This document shows, piece by piece, positions 1 through 11,725 of a stretch of DNA of 64,000 nucleotides. The DNA comes from Haematobia irritans (Eukaryota; Arthropoda; Insecta; Diptera; Muscidae): contig NC_134400.1 of the NCBI RefSeq assembly GCF_050003625.1, forward strand, positions 63,674,241 through 63,738,240. The letters are read 5' to 3'. A program made the position numbers and the translations under genes. Below the pieces are notes generated by a model. The model did not search any database, was not told where the DNA came from, and was given only the letters and a program-made list of their open reading frames with translations. Each line of letters opens with the position of its first letter. Position 1 is the stretch's first letter.

Positions 1-513
1 CATGTGGGACTTCTGGCAAGTCTTAGTGATCTCATCCAAGGTATATCAGCCCTTTGGTTTGATCAGGAACGAGAGCCTAGACGAGGATCGTTTAAAACAT
101 TGAGCTCTCTACTCTCTACCCCATGAATCGGTGGCTCCATTTTTCCACATTGTATCTTCCTACTTTCGATGCGCAATGACCCACATTCATTTTTTGCAAA
201 CATCATATCCTAACATGTTGAAACCGATGAAGGTAATTATTGCTATTATATATTCCTTACGAATACAATGACAAATATTTTTCTATTACAGATAAACCAA
301 ATCTGAAAGGAAACCTTCAACAAATTTCATGTTTTGTCTTCAACAAAATATTACCATTGGATTTCTAATGTGTCGCTTCTATGCAGTAGCCCTCGATAGA
401 GAGTCTGCGCGGTTTAACTCTGTCCTCAATTATATGACTAGAATTATAAACGCAGAGGGAAGAAAATTTGGTAATCTACGTTAATTACGATCGTTGGTGT
501 CGGCTTTGCGTGC
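1..513. other. Left flank, no gene recognised
   Basis: This stretch lies outside the left LTR of the large minus-strand gypsy element. I find no convincing ORF, RNA gene or terminal repeat in it. It may be host flanking DNA or older decayed repeat. Confidence 0.4.
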
Positions 514-960
514 TGTAATGTACATAACTCTTAGGGAAAGAAAAAAAGGATATCCATTATTTGGAATGATAGAAAATAGAACATCAAATCCCATAATTAT
601 ATTTGGTAAAATTTTTTGAGATATCCCCTTTCGATACTAATGACGAGAGACGATGGGAGCCATTGAAAAAGCTAGCAATCAGTCGGGATCGGGGGAGTTC
701 TTGTCTCTCATCCATTAGCATTTTTTTTTGTATTACAATTTATTATTATAGACTCCCGAGAAAAATTAATAAAACCAAAACAACATCTAAATGGGCCAAT
801 GCAACCAACAAAAATAAAAAAATAAAACAAAGCCCCGTGGTGGTAGCAAATGAGAAAATTTAAATTAAACAAAACAAGACTTGGATACAGATTGCCTCTA
901 AAATGGACTTCAAGATGTTGCGAAGCCCTCGTCTCAATACTCACACTTACCATACCCTAG
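514..960 (-). repeat. 3' LTR of the Osvaldo-like gypsy element
   Basis: Positions 514 to about 806 match 21265-21556 almost base for base, starting TGTAATGTACATA. On the plus strand the start at 514 is the outer edge of a 3' LTR of a minus-strand element. The inner edge is not certain because the other LTR is cut short; 960 is an estimate. ORFs overlapping this segment on both strands are LTR artefacts. Confidence 0.65.
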
Positions 961-1342
961 GGACGAAAAAAAAACAAGATTAATACTAGGGACCCTAATC
1001 AAATAATACCAAACTCAGCATTTTCCCACGCAAGAAATTATTTTATATTTAAGCTACCATTTTAATATAAAAAATATTTATTTCAAACCATTTCGATAAT
1101 TTTAAAATATAAAAAAATGCTTTTAAATGACCTATATATCCTTATATCTATATATTATATTGTTTTACAAATTCAATTGTTTCTAAAATGAATATATGAC
1201 CAATTTTTAGTCATGTGATACGTTTTTAATCCATGAACAAAACTTTTAAATACATATGAAAATCCGATATTAAGATTTTTTTATATAAACAAATATAATT
1301 TTGATGGGCATGGAATTTAAACTACTTAAACTGTTTGCGGGG
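961..1342. other. AT-rich spacer, nothing recognised
   Basis: This is probably the inner 3' untranslated part of the gypsy element, before the insertion at 1343. No ORF or repeat boundary is visible. Confidence 0.35.
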
Positions 1343-2992
1343 TAAAGGTAGGTACTATGTTTATTGGTACGAAAAAAAAGTCCCTAAATCATTCTTTCGC
1401 GTTGAAAAATGAGAGTGTTGACAATAGATTTCGAAGGAAGAAAACAGCAATTTTGGAAATATTTCGCGTTTATTTCTCCGAAATTTAATTGACAACATCG
1501 CCAAACGTCATAAAATTATTACATATGTATACGCAGCAGCTGATTAGATTGTTTACACACACGCATTCATGATAATTGTTTTGAAAAGTTTTTTCTACCA
1601 GTTTTTAAATTGTTTTGCAACCAAACCTCACACAGCACTGAACACTAATAATTGTTAAGAATAAAACGCCAGCCGCTCTACTCCTGGTGTCTTACCACAT
1701 TCGGCAACAGCTTTAACGACATGTGGTACGTTGTCGTCTTCTTCAGCTTTTCCAAATGGATACCGTCAATTTGTAACGCCCATCTAACCGGTGTTATGCT
1801 AACTTTTACATCATGCGCAGCAATAGACTCATTCATCAACAAACTTAATTCGTTGGTGTCCACAATATCTACACAATCGCATTGCAATACCAGCGGACAA
1901 GAGTGTACTTATGCCCGTGCTGTTGCCGCCTCACTAGCAATTTCAAATCCAGTGGTCACCACCACGGTTCCCACAAAGGAAAATAACGCCATTTCATTTG
2001 CCAATGTTGTTACCTCGGGGGGAACAACATCATTGGGTGACCAGTTAAAACACGTACACCATACAATAGCTATAGTCAAAGTGAAACTTTTTGTTCAATC
2101 AACATAAGCCTATAACTCACGTTCAAGGGTAGTTCCTAAGCAAAAGTCACTGTTCCCGATTTATATTTCGCAAGATAATTCGTCACAAAGGGATGTTAGT
2201 GTTCTATACCAGGAACTCTTCGTTGACTGAAATTAATACCTTGAGATGCAAAGTGGCTGGTTTACTGAAGAATGTTTCTTGTTATACTCTCCCAATGTAT
2301 AATTTTATAACTATTTCAGTCACGTTATAAAATTCAACCAGTGTTTTGAATCGATAAAATGCAAGATATATGCATAATTAATTTTTGCATTTTATTTTTG
2401 GAACATAGCAATTTATTCTTGTGATTCCATTCGTAGCTACCATAGTACTGTAACATCAATCGCACTGTCTTCTTTATAATTACGATGCACGGCCAGCATT
2501 TGTGTTTATTATCCCTACACCCAGTAAAAAGAAACGATTGTAAAATGAAATTCACTAAATAGAACTTTATTTTGTTAATACTTTTCTATAAATTTCATGT
2601 TATGTACATTATTTCTATTCTATCATGTAGTAGGGAGCCGCTAGATGGTGGCTTCATTACGAAAACACCACTCCAAGTTATTTTTATTTTGTCAATCGAT
2701 CTTATTGCATTTTTAAATAACAATGCGAACCACATTTGTGTTGTAATTTCACACAAATCATTTGAATAAATAAATTCTTTCTTAATTCACATTGCAAATG
2801 GCGCCATGTTTTAAAACTAACTAATCTCAACATATGGAAGGATTTAACACGATCTAATTAGGGACTGTGCGCTTTACGTCAGTTTTTCAACTCGAAAAAA
2901 ACAAAGTACCACAAATGAAAAAATATTTCGGTAGTTTTTCGCATTTTTGGTTTTGTATGGGATTTCGCTGCGGAAACCGAGCATAGTATCTG
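1343..2992. mobile_element. Short-TIR (TAAAGGTAGGTACTATG) non-autonomous element, copy 1
   Basis: The left end reads TAAAGGTAGGTACTATG and the right end is its decayed inverse (GCATAGTATC). A second, longer relative with the same ends lies at 23448-26187, and small relatives lie at 13607, 27017, 49937, 54019 and 57171. The body contains a gene-like segment on the minus strand. The subterminal right-hand sequence (GTCAGTTTTTCAACTCG and following) is shared with the copies at 26 kb and 27 kb. No transposase is visible, so it must be mobilised in trans. Confidence 0.65.
1652..2107 (-). pseudogene. Gene-like segment carried antisense inside the short-TIR element
   Basis: On the minus strand there are two coding-like blocks separated by a stop: one containing ALFSFVGTVVVTTGFEIASE and one containing SITPVRWALQIDGIHLEKLK. 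The plus-strand 151-codon frame over the same DNA is less protein-like. A diverged, deleted copy occurs at 23752-24110 in the sister element. I do not recognise the protein. It could be a captured host exon or a relic of the element's own gene; the low-complexity-free second block favours real coding ancestry. No start codon or splice boundary can be assigned. Confidence 0.35.
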
Positions 2993-4423
2993 AAAACGTA
3001 ATTCAATATAGAAAGTAACGAGTTATCAAATCTTCGGTATCAAAACAAAAGAAGAAAAATAATGAATGGATTTGTGAAACCAATAGAGACTGCAGTAGTT
3101 AAATGGAATAAATCATAGTAAATCATGATAATCACAACAAAAATGGAAAATAAAACTAGCGAGACTTCTACTCACGAGTAATCACCCAACTAGCAGAGTA
3201 ATGTAAAAAAAATAAATGTAGAACAGAGAAATAACTATGAATGAAATCGAACTCATAGTACAATTGAAAACATCATGTGGAGACTTTTGGATAATTACAA
3301 CAACAATTAAACTGCTCTCCCATTCTCACATTGGCTTTATGGGGATCATGATAGTTTCAATTGGACTATGTGTAAGACATTTTTGTTGCTGATTTCGATG
3401 AATGTAAAAATTCATCAATGAAAGAAAAAAAATAACTCACCCAAACATTAGGTAATCCACTGATGATGTTGAGGCCTCAGCAACACAAGGGACGATGTTC
3501 AATAGGTGATAGCTATATTATTTGGGGTATTTAACAAAATTACTTAGACTGCATGCCCTAAGTAGGAATGATTTCGCACAACAATGCCAGAAACAAAAGT
3601 AGCAAAACTTATGAAATTAAATTTTTAGGCAGTTTTATATTGTCACCCGGATTCGTTATTACAAAATTCTGTTATTTTGTTTTAATGAAATTCGTGCGAA
3701 AATTTATCTTTTTTTTCAATTTACGTACCATTTGTTTCTGACATATTTTAATTTGGTATTACTTAACACTACAAATTTTTTTAATAAAATTATGCTACCT
3801 CTGTCATTACTTGGACTTCCCAATATTGTTTTAGATTACTTTTATGAAGTTTTCTTATTTTTTAGACTATTTGATATAGTGTAATAGAGCTCGATAAAAA
3901 CTCCGCCAAATTCTTTAATTGTAACACGGCGACTGGTGCTTGTTCACGTTTTTTTTCTTTCTTTGTGCTCGCTGAACTAAGTTGATCTGGTTGATGGAGA
4001 CCGAAAAAAGAGTAGCAAAATCTTTTTTTCTGGTTATGTCTTTGCTTAAATCGTATATTTGTATGGCAAAAGAGCAAAATCCTCTCTTTGCCTCTTAACC
4101 CCTTGGAAATTGATTGTTCGCTCCTCTGGTAAATATCAATGACACCAGCAACCCCCATGGGCATCAGACAAGAGAGGGATAAAATTGTTCCTATAATAAT
4201 TCTCAAATGGGTGATATGGCCCAAATATTGATATTTAAAAAAAAAATCTTACCTTTCTAAGGAGGTTTTCTTTTCATAAAAAAAATACTGGCCAATCCGA
4301 AAAATATAAAAAACCGCAGGTGCGTTACAAAATCCGGTACAGGACCACGTGAACTATTTCGTCGGAGCTCCGACCAAAATTAAGGAAAAATGAGAAAACA
4401 CTTGTGGAGGTAGCCGATGATTA
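2993..4423. other. Non-coding stretch, probably gypsy 3' region
   Basis: No convincing gene is present. A 120-codon minus-strand frame at 3862-4224 starts with a hydrophobic segment (IIIGTILSLSCLMPMGVAGV), but its remainder is basic, low-quality sequence. It could be a relic of a post-pol ORF, and I would not annotate it as a gene. Confidence 0.35.
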
Positions 4424-5493
4424 CACCCAGAGAAATGGTTGGTTGCAATTCGATAATTACAATGAGGAAATGATGTCAGTAACTTATTTTTTGTTACAAG
4501 AACAATGTTTTGATTATTTTCCCCATTATACATCCAACACGACCATAAAAAAGTTCACAGGATCAAAACGAAATTCCCATAACCATTCAATTGGTTACAA
4601 TAACCAATGCCGATAAATTTGGTTTTATGCTGCATAAAATTGTTGAGCTAACCACCAGCATAGTGAGAATTACATCATGGGAATCAACAAATGGCTGATA
4701 CAACCAAAAGTTGAGTATACTAATAGAATCTTAGTTCAATTACAGGACGGGCGTAAGGTAGTTGTTGCAACAAATAAATATTTATATCAACATCGACATG
4801 GTAAATGGTATGACGCTACAAAATTTGCAAAACGGTTTATAAAAACGATTTATAAAAAAGGAATATTACAAAAGTTTCCATAAAAATTGCAGGCTTCATA
4901 CACCAAAAAACACAAATACTTTTTACGGCAAGCGAGCTTTTTTTATTGTATTAAGAATACAGGACGAGTCTAAGTCGATTGGTATTTATATCTAGAGGCT
5001 TAAGGAAGCAATTTCTGGCAAGTATATATTGAATTAGGTTCTGTAGTTCGACCACATAATTGCAACCTAATAACCATCTGTCATTGGTATACAAACATTA
5101 CCTATAAAAAATTGTTAATTGTAATGAAAATTGATCTCACATATATGTAGACCAAAAGCCTTTGTTGTTAGCACCTTTTGTATTTATTTTCGTAGTTTGT
5201 TATGATTGTAAATCTTGTAATAAATTAATAAAATCTCAATATAATCTGCCCTTTCATTTGATACTGGAATTTGGTTAGGATAATAGTAAAGAAAATCGAG
5301 GGCGGTTGCACCAACAAACAAAACAATTAATATGAAATTGCGACAACCAATGCAAAGTTGATCCAACATACTACCATGTAGTTACAATTGCCAAATATTA
5401 GTTGTGCTGACAGATATCATTGATAGTTGATGGAACCACCTGCTTTCGGTTGGCAAATAATTCGGTTGAGGCAACGAATTTGTTTTCTGGGTG
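4424..5493. mobile_element. TA-flanked MITE, TIR CACCCAGA
   Basis: TA at 4422-4423 and at 5494-5495 flanks an element starting CACCCAGAGAAATGG and ending with CTGGGTG. Both subterminal regions carry imperfect inverted GGTTG...CAATTCG motifs. The TA duplication and CACCC ends fit a Tc1/mariner-type non-autonomous element. Two small plus-strand frames inside (4404-4616, 4677-4883) are probably chance; the second (KVEYTNRILVQLQDGRKVVV) looks mildly protein-like but has no recognisable family. Confidence 0.6.
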
Positions 5494-6357
5494 TATAACT
5501 TTAATTTCTTCCCTTTGGGCAAACAATTGTAGCAGATTCTAATTCACGTGGAAAAGTTCATGTTAATGAATCGAATTAATTCTTAAAAAAATAGTGATAA
5601 AAATACCTTTAGAAACATAAAGCTTGGGCTTACTTTATTCCAAAAACCAAATGGATGGGAATAATTAAATAATTATTATCTTAAGATTTCCAGAAATGTT
5701 AGAATCGAGTCTACCACCTTGTACCTTACGCTTAAAACTTATTAACTGTTCGTCGCAAATGCCCGATGGAAAAGGAAGTTTGAAGTTACTTTTCGATTGA
5801 GGTAAACGTGGTCTTGTTACTACAGTGTCGAGCCAAAATCGATTTATCGCTTACCTATGATATTCTAAGCGAGTAGTAGACGTAATCGACTATGACAATA
5901 TTACCAATCATACCACTATATGGTTCATGTCGAAAATATATAGGTGTCATTTATGACAAAATGGAAAGAAAAATAAGATCGCAGTCAATAAAGGTCTCCA
6001 GACTAGTATTACCATCCTCTAGCAACAAATAAAAAATCCTGAAAATGTTAAAGATAGGCAATTATGAGTCTACTCGCTTAAAATGTTTAGCAACATGGTG
6101 CTAAGATACACGATAGGTATTGAATAATAAAACAAATAATAATTATTTGTGCCAGTGCTAGACTAAATATTATATTTCGGGTATAAATTTGAAATATCCT
6201 GAATTGATAAAAAGTCAAAACAAAGAAAATTCCTAATCGAAAAAAAAAAACAAAACGCAATTAAATCATACCCGATGGGATGAATATGTCATAACAAAAC
6301 TGGATAATATTCAACTCAAAAATGGAAAACTAAATAGAGATCTGGAACACTTCACAG
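5494..6357. other. Sequence downstream of gypsy integrase, no gene seen
   Basis: This would be the region between pol and the 3' LTR of the minus-strand gypsy. All frames are interrupted by stops. A short coding-like minus-strand run near 5700-5830 is not enough to call an env. Confidence 0.35.
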
Positions 6358-6597
6358 TCATGGTCGAATGTCTTTCGAATAAAAGGTTCCAACCAATTTT
6401 CCCTCTAAATCTTCAAGGACACAGTAATGATTACCACATTTTTCCCTTATTCGGGCCTTAACAAACAATGGGGCAAATTTCGCGTTAAAGTGCCTCTGCT
6501 GACTGCTTTGAACAAAATTCCTACGCAGCACTTCTTGTCCAACCAAAAAATTTGGAGTTCTAGCCCGTAAGTTATATCGTTGCTTGTTTTGTTCATA

Positions 6598-7579
6598 CAC
6601 GCTCACAAAAAATCGCTTCTGTAACATATACTCCCAAACATATTTTGCTTCAAGCATATACATTTTTAGGTATTGCCCAAACATTTATATGTTTGATCTC
6701 TTCCAATATATAATATGTTTGAAAGCATATTGGTCTAAACAATATATGTTTGGGTAGTCTAAGTTCCAAACATTTTGTATTTTTGCATCCAAATTCAATA
6801 ATGTTGTCTTCTAAAAAACAATATGTTATTATGTGAACATATAATATGTTTGGAAGCATTTTGCACCCAAAAATATTATATTCTTAAAAAAAATTCTCCC
6901 AAACAATATTGTGTTCAAAATTTTATTTATTTATTTATATATTTACAATCATAATGAATTATGAAAATAAACAGGTAATATAGGTGCTAACAACATAGGT
7001 TTTCGACCTGAATGCTCAAAATTTTGTTTCTGCCTAATTGTATATTCCCCCACATCTTTCTCACTTCCACGAGATTTTTTAGCTCTTAGCACCTTTTTCT
7101 GTAATACAAACATTGTAGAAGAAATTATTCAATTGTATGATTTTTTTTATTTTATTTTAATTTTACCTTTTGCCGGACGGGGATTCGAACAGCAGACCAC
7201 ACAGTTTGTAAGGATCAAAGAAGTAGCTGATCAATTGCCCAAGGAAAAATAAAATGTTAATTTTGTAATAACAAGCAACAACCACCAACTTAATTCAATA
7301 TCGCTCCCTGTTAAATAGCGCTCCAAGCTACTAAACACATATATGTTTATAGGCTATTTCTAAATTAATATATGTTTGCATCCAAGCATATTATATTTAA
7401 AAACATTTTATGTCCCAAACATAATATGTTCTAACATATTAACATACATGTCCCAAACATGTTATGCTAGTTTATGAACATTATATGCTTGCACTCAAAA
7501 ATATTGTGTTTAAAAATTTGTGTTCCAAACATATAATGTTTATAGCCAAACATATGAAAAACAGTCTTTTTCATCCGTG
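6598..7579. mobile_element. AT-rich MITE (AAACATAT family), copy A
   Basis: It begins CACGCTCACAAAAAATCGC after TA (6596-6597) and ends CATCCGTG before TA (7580-7581). Removing it restores contiguity of the gypsy integrase, so both the boundaries and the TA target site are well supported. The body is full of AAACATATAATATGTTTGG-like palindromes and includes a tRNA-related segment. Relatives are at 13780-14547 and 50336-51671. Confidence 0.8.
7140..7330 (-). repeat. tRNA-related SINE-like segment inside MITE copy A
   Basis: On the minus strand the segment contains a pol III B-box-like GTTCGAATCCCC (7190-7179) followed by CGTCCGGCA and an A-rich tail. Almost identical segments sit at 50515-50700 and 51405-51590, and a B-box-less piece at 27253-27362. 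The T-stem does not pair properly and no A box is convincing, so this is a tRNA-derived repeat, not a tRNA gene. Confidence 0.5.
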
Positions 7580-8204
7580 TAGACATCTTTCATATGGCTC
7601 TGTATGTCCTTTCGAATCACTTGAAGAAAGTCATTCCTACGCAATTCATAAGATGGCTCACTGAGCAACTTGATATCCTTTAAAATGGCATATTCTGATC
7701 CGTGCGTGATCATGTCCATCCCAAATAACACCTGATACGGTGAAGTCTTAATTGCCTCGTGACGTGAATTTCTTAGTGCACAACTAATGGCACTAAGATT
7801 TTCATCCCACCGTGATTGATCACTTTTTATATAGGCTCGGATTCCAGCCAACAAAGAGCGATTTACACGTTCTGATGCGTTACTTTGGGGTGAATATAAG
7901 GCCGTATATACATGTTTGATGCCCAAAGATGTAAAGAAAGCGTTTATATCATTTGCCTTAAATTGTGAACCGTTGTCGCCCACGATGACCTCTGGGACCC
8001 CATAGCAATGGAAGATTTGTCTCTCCAAATTTACTTTCGAAGTAAATTTACGAAGAGGCTGTACTCAGTGAAATTTTGACAAATGATCCAATACAATAAG
8101 GATGCCAATATTTCCGGATTTGCTCCTCGGATACGGTCCCAGCAGATCCACATATAGTCTCTGAAAAAGTCTTTCAAAATAGGGACGATTTCCCATTTCT
8201 GGCT

Positions 8205-9135
8205 TCATGATGAATTTGGAGCCTTTGTGGATCTGCAGGTATCACATTCTCGTACATATTTTCGCACATCGAGAACAAGTCCTGGCCAGAAAAATAAACG
8301 CTTGACTAAGTCAACGGTTTTGGACATTCCTCCAACTACATCGTTACGTAGGCCGTCCGATACCCACAGCTTCCAACACTTCTCTTCATTTTCGGGAATG
8401 CCATCGTAATGATTCAGGCGTATATATACATATTTGTCAATAACATTAACGTCAGGATATTTCTCAGGATTTTCCTTGATTTTTGTTCGAAGGGAGACGT
8501 ATTCGTCACTTTCAAAATAAGGAGACTGTAAATCAATTTCAGGCGCATTTACCTCCAAAGCAATAATCTCTTCGGAAGGAATTATTGAGAGGGCGTCGGG
8601 AACGACATTTTCCTTACCCTTTCTATGACTTATAGTGAAAGTAAATGCCTGTAACTTCAGCACCCATCGTGCCAATCTTCCAGAGAGGTTTGGCTGTCGC
8701 ATTAACCAAACAAGGCTCGAATGGTCAGTAATGACCTCGAATTCTTGTAGTTCAAGATAACACCGAAATCTCTGAATAGCCTCAACAGCTGCCAAACACT
8801 CTCTTTCAGTAATGCTGCAATTTCATTTCATTTATTTATTTTCGCATAATCTGTAAGCCTATTGTGGCCAAATCGATCATAAGCATCAACATGAGAGACC
8901 ATAAGTACAATATTGAGATATTAATACTTAATAGACAAATAGATAACTTAATAATAAAGCTACAAATAAAAATTACAAGTTTATAATTGTGAAATTGTAC
9001 ATATAAAATTTTACATATAAATTTAATAAAGTTTAGCATTTCTCTGGGCCGAGTTCAGCTTTTTACTCATAAAAGCCACACGTCTCTCCTGTCCCTCTTT
9101 ATCTTACTGGACGAGCACAGCTCCTATGCCATAGT
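8205..9135 (-). pseudogene. Gypsy RNase H and integrase zinc-binding region
   Basis: Minus-strand reading from 9135 gives SDYGIGAVLVQ and AFMSKKLNSAQRN, then after an insert (about 8818-9044) ITERECLAAVEAIQRFRCYL, ITDHSSLVWLM and HRKGKENVVPDALS: the RNase H domain and its end. The frame then gives GGMSKTVDLVKRLFFWPG and CDTCRSTKAP, the second half of the integrase HHCC domain; the expected His pair is poorly preserved. A stop follows AVLVQ. The gene is cut at 9141 by the env-only errantivirus insertion and continues at 12257. Confidence 0.8.
8818..9044. mobile_element. Small AT-rich insertion in RNase H
   Basis: About 225 bp of AT-rich DNA separates the codons for 'QRNA' and 'SITE' of the gypsy RNase H. 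I cannot recognise its family or a clear target duplication. A 67-codon minus-strand frame in it is hydrophobic low-complexity sequence, not a gene. Confidence 0.45.
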
Positions 9136-9141
9136 CGCTGG

Positions 9142-9719
9142 AGTTACGTTAGAACCCCCACCATCGAGACACCCTAATATACTAGAAATCTAGAACCATC
9201 GAGACACCCTAATATACTAGAAATCTAGAACCATCGAGACACCCTAATATACAAGAAATCTAGAATAAGCATATTTTACAATTCTCTGATTAAGACATAC
9301 ATTTGACAATAATTTTGTAACACTTTATAATGCATTTTTCTTTATTTCAATTTATTATTAAACACATACACACACACACTTACCTTTATATTCGATCATA
9401 AGAAACGGACCAGACAATGTAGAATAAGCATTTTCTTTATTATTTCAATTTCATTTTAACTACTCTAGAATAAGCATTTCCTTTATTTTTCAATTTATTA
9501 AACACACACACACCATACATTTATGTTCAAATAACGGAAACAGACCAGACAATAATTAGGTCACAGATTTGGCAAAACAGTAAAGGTAATGACCACGGTT
9601 TTGTCAAATCTGCAATTCATAAAACACACAAACACACTTACCTAGTCGATAAGTAAAAAATTGTTAACAATAAAGTTTTAGTTTGAAGTTAAAACTCAAA
9701 ACGACCACGTCTTGTTACT
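9142..9719 (+). repeat. 5' LTR of env-only errantivirus
   Basis: It starts AGTTACGTTAGAACCCCCACC and carries three tandem copies of a 35-bp unit (ACCATCGAGACACCCTAATA...) at about 9172-9264, and two TAGAATAAGCAT-headed subrepeats. AATAAAG occurs near the end. It is followed directly by the primer site. Confidence 0.85.
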
Positions 9720-9735
9720 GGCGCAGTCAAAAGGC
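9719..9735 (+). promoter_or_regulatory. Primer binding site
   Basis: TGGCGCAGTCAAAAGGC overlaps the last LTR base. The first ten bases equal the tRNA-Ser-type site of the intact errantivirus at 31069; the rest diverges, so the tRNA identity is uncertain. Confidence 0.55.
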
Positions 9736-9750
9736 GACCAATCGACAAAA

Positions 9751-10004
9751 AAAAATATCTCCTTATTGTCGTTGTTGATAAGTCTGAGGGTATATCAAAA
9801 CTTATCAACAGGTATTGAGGGAATATCAGTACCAGGCAGAGATAAAGTCAACCATTGGTCGGAACCTACAAACCCACGGAAAAATCTCCTTATTGTCGTT
9901 GTTGATAAGTCTGAGGGTATATCAAAACTTATCAACAGGTATTGAGGGAATATCAGTACCAGGCAGAGATAAAATCAACCAGTGGTCGGAACCCACAAAC
10001 CCAC
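9751..10004 (+). repeat. Leader tandem duplication, two copies of about 127 bp
   Basis: The block starting near CTCCTTATTGTCG occurs at 9759 and again at 9886 with only a few differences, ending around ACCCACAAACCCACAA. It lies between the primer site and env. It creates apparent ORFs at 9712-9945 and 9815-10141 that are probably not genes. Confidence 0.8.
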
Positions 10005-10067
10005 AACCATACGCAAATTGGAAGTTAGCAGCCTTTCTGGACCAAAAGAGGAATCAACAGCAGCGAC

Positions 10068-11725
10068 ATGACAATCTTGGCATATATGTGGACAGGGCTA
10101 ATCATACCCCTGACACTCGGACAAATGTTGGAAGTACATAATTTCGACATAGACCAAAGTATGGTAATATTAAATGTTGGTAAATCTAGGACAATAGACA
10201 ATTTTTTCAGTCTAACACACATTATTGACTTAGACAACTACAGTAACCAGATCGCAAATATATCTGCTATCATTGAACAATTTGGAAAACATAGCGTTCT
10301 TCAAGATTCTGTAAGGATATGCATATTAAAATTAGATAATGCACGAACCAAACTCAATACATTAAGCCCATATAAAAGAAGAAAACGAGGACTTATAAAT
10401 GGACTAGGGTCGACAATAAAGTTTATTACTGGGAACATGGACGCAAATGATGCTGAGACTATTAACAAGCAAATTCAGAATTTAGAAAGTATGACCTATG
10501 AATCAGCCAGCATGATTCGGGATCAGAGGAACTTAAATTTACAAATGATTGAAAGATTTAAGAACCTAACTAAACATATAAACTATCAACAGGACGTTAT
10601 AAACGAATTTTTGACGAAACTTTCAACAGAAACCTCAAATAGTATACGCAAAGAAGATACTATTTTAGAAGAAATGCAATACATGAACCAACTTAACTTT
10701 AATATAGATCTACTATCAGACCATATTTCAGACATAATAGATGCAATTATGCTTGCTAAATTGGGTACGATATCTAAACTCATTCTTCGCCCTGAAGAAA
10801 TCACCGTAATACGAAATATTTTCAAAACACAAGGAGTTGATCTAATATCAGACCAAAACATCTACGAACTCTTAGAACTTCAAGCCTACTATAACGATAA
10901 CAATCTCATATTTAATGTAAAAATACCAAATTTTGCAAATGAAACTTACACACTTTATCATCTCATTCCACTACCCATAAATAAGACCATGCGAATTATA
11001 ACTAACCCTTATATAAATTATAATAATCAAAGCATACAACACCTTACTGAACCCTGTCCACGAATTGAGAATACATACTACTGTAAAAAATCTACAGTCA
11101 TCGAGGAAACAGACAAATCCACCTGTATTGGCAGTATCATAAGCGGAAAACACCAACCTGTCCCCTGGAAGATGTTGGTCACACATCTTCAATATTCCAA
11201 CCTGAAAATAACTATATCATGTTTATTAATGTAAAAGAGTTACTAATCACATCTACTTGCAGCAAAACTAATGTAACAATCAGAGGGAATTCGTTAATAC
11301 GCTTTTCGAACTGTTCAGTAACTGCAGCCTCGATAACTTATAAAGACAACCCTTTGTACTTCTGGGACCACATCATGATATCCCCACCCAATTACAACAA
11401 GATAGCAGCCTCAACCATAAGCGATTCATTCAACCTTATAAAGTTGAAAAACTACTCTTTTAACAATAGAAATGATATCATTGCCCTCAAACAAGATACA
11501 TCAACCAAAAACAATATCATACTAGGCACACTAATGATATTTGGAATAGCACTGGTTTGCAGCACGATCGTCCTATGGAGTAAATCTAGTATAAAATTCT
11601 ACCCTGAGCAGATGAAAGTCGCTTTGGCCCCATCGAAATCACTGTGGCCTTCGCTCTACACTAAGGGGGGAGGAGTTACGTTAGAACCCCCACCATCGAG
11701 ACACCCTAATATACTAGAAATCTAG
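10068..11725 (+). pseudogene. env: Errantivirus env, frameshifted
   Basis: The product would be a class I-like envelope protein as in insect errantiviruses. The first frame (10068-11234) starts with a hydrophobic signal-like segment (residues 4-20, ILAYMWTGLIIPLTLGQ). A furin-type RRKR at residues 104-107 is followed by a GLING fusion-peptide-like stretch. The reading frame changes at about 11150-11165, and the second frame (to 11725) carries a membrane anchor (NIILGTLMIFGIALVCSTIV) and a cytoplasmic tail that ends inside the 3' LTR. The frame break removes a full-length product. Confidence 0.85.
11663..11673 (+). promoter_or_regulatory. Polypurine tract
   Basis: AAGGGGGGAGG lies directly before the 3' LTR start at 11674, the expected place for plus-strand DNA priming. 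Confidence 0.75.

Larger units (their letters stand above)
6358..8204 (-). pseudogene. Gypsy integrase, broken by MITE and frameshifts
   Basis: The minus strand encodes the integrase core and C-terminus of the Osvaldo-like element. The first catalytic Asp context (YVDLLGPYPRS) is around 8120-8090. The second and third are in the frame 8028-7582 (VGDNGSQFK, then QSNASERVNRSLL with the Glu). The C-terminal domain (RTPNFLVGQEVLRRNF, then VLEDLEGKLVGTFYS) is at 6596-6358. A frame change lies near 8035, and a 982-bp MITE splits the gene between 'SHMKDVY' and 'EQNKQRYNLR'. It is not functional. Confidence 0.8.

Noticed and set aside
603..953. Overlapping ORFs on both strands in the left LTR (and 21176-21647)
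   Set aside because: They fall entirely in LTR sequence repeated at 514 and 21265; no protein-like character.
7167..7240. tRNA gene call at the B-box-like sites (also 50.55 and 51.43 kb)
   Set aside because: T-stem and acceptor do not pair and no proper A box or anticodon arm is seen; it is a tRNA-derived repeat at most.
9712..10141. Two plus-strand ORFs before env
   Set aside because: They repeat each other because of the 127-bp leader duplication; possibly a pol-tail or leader relic, but not a gene.
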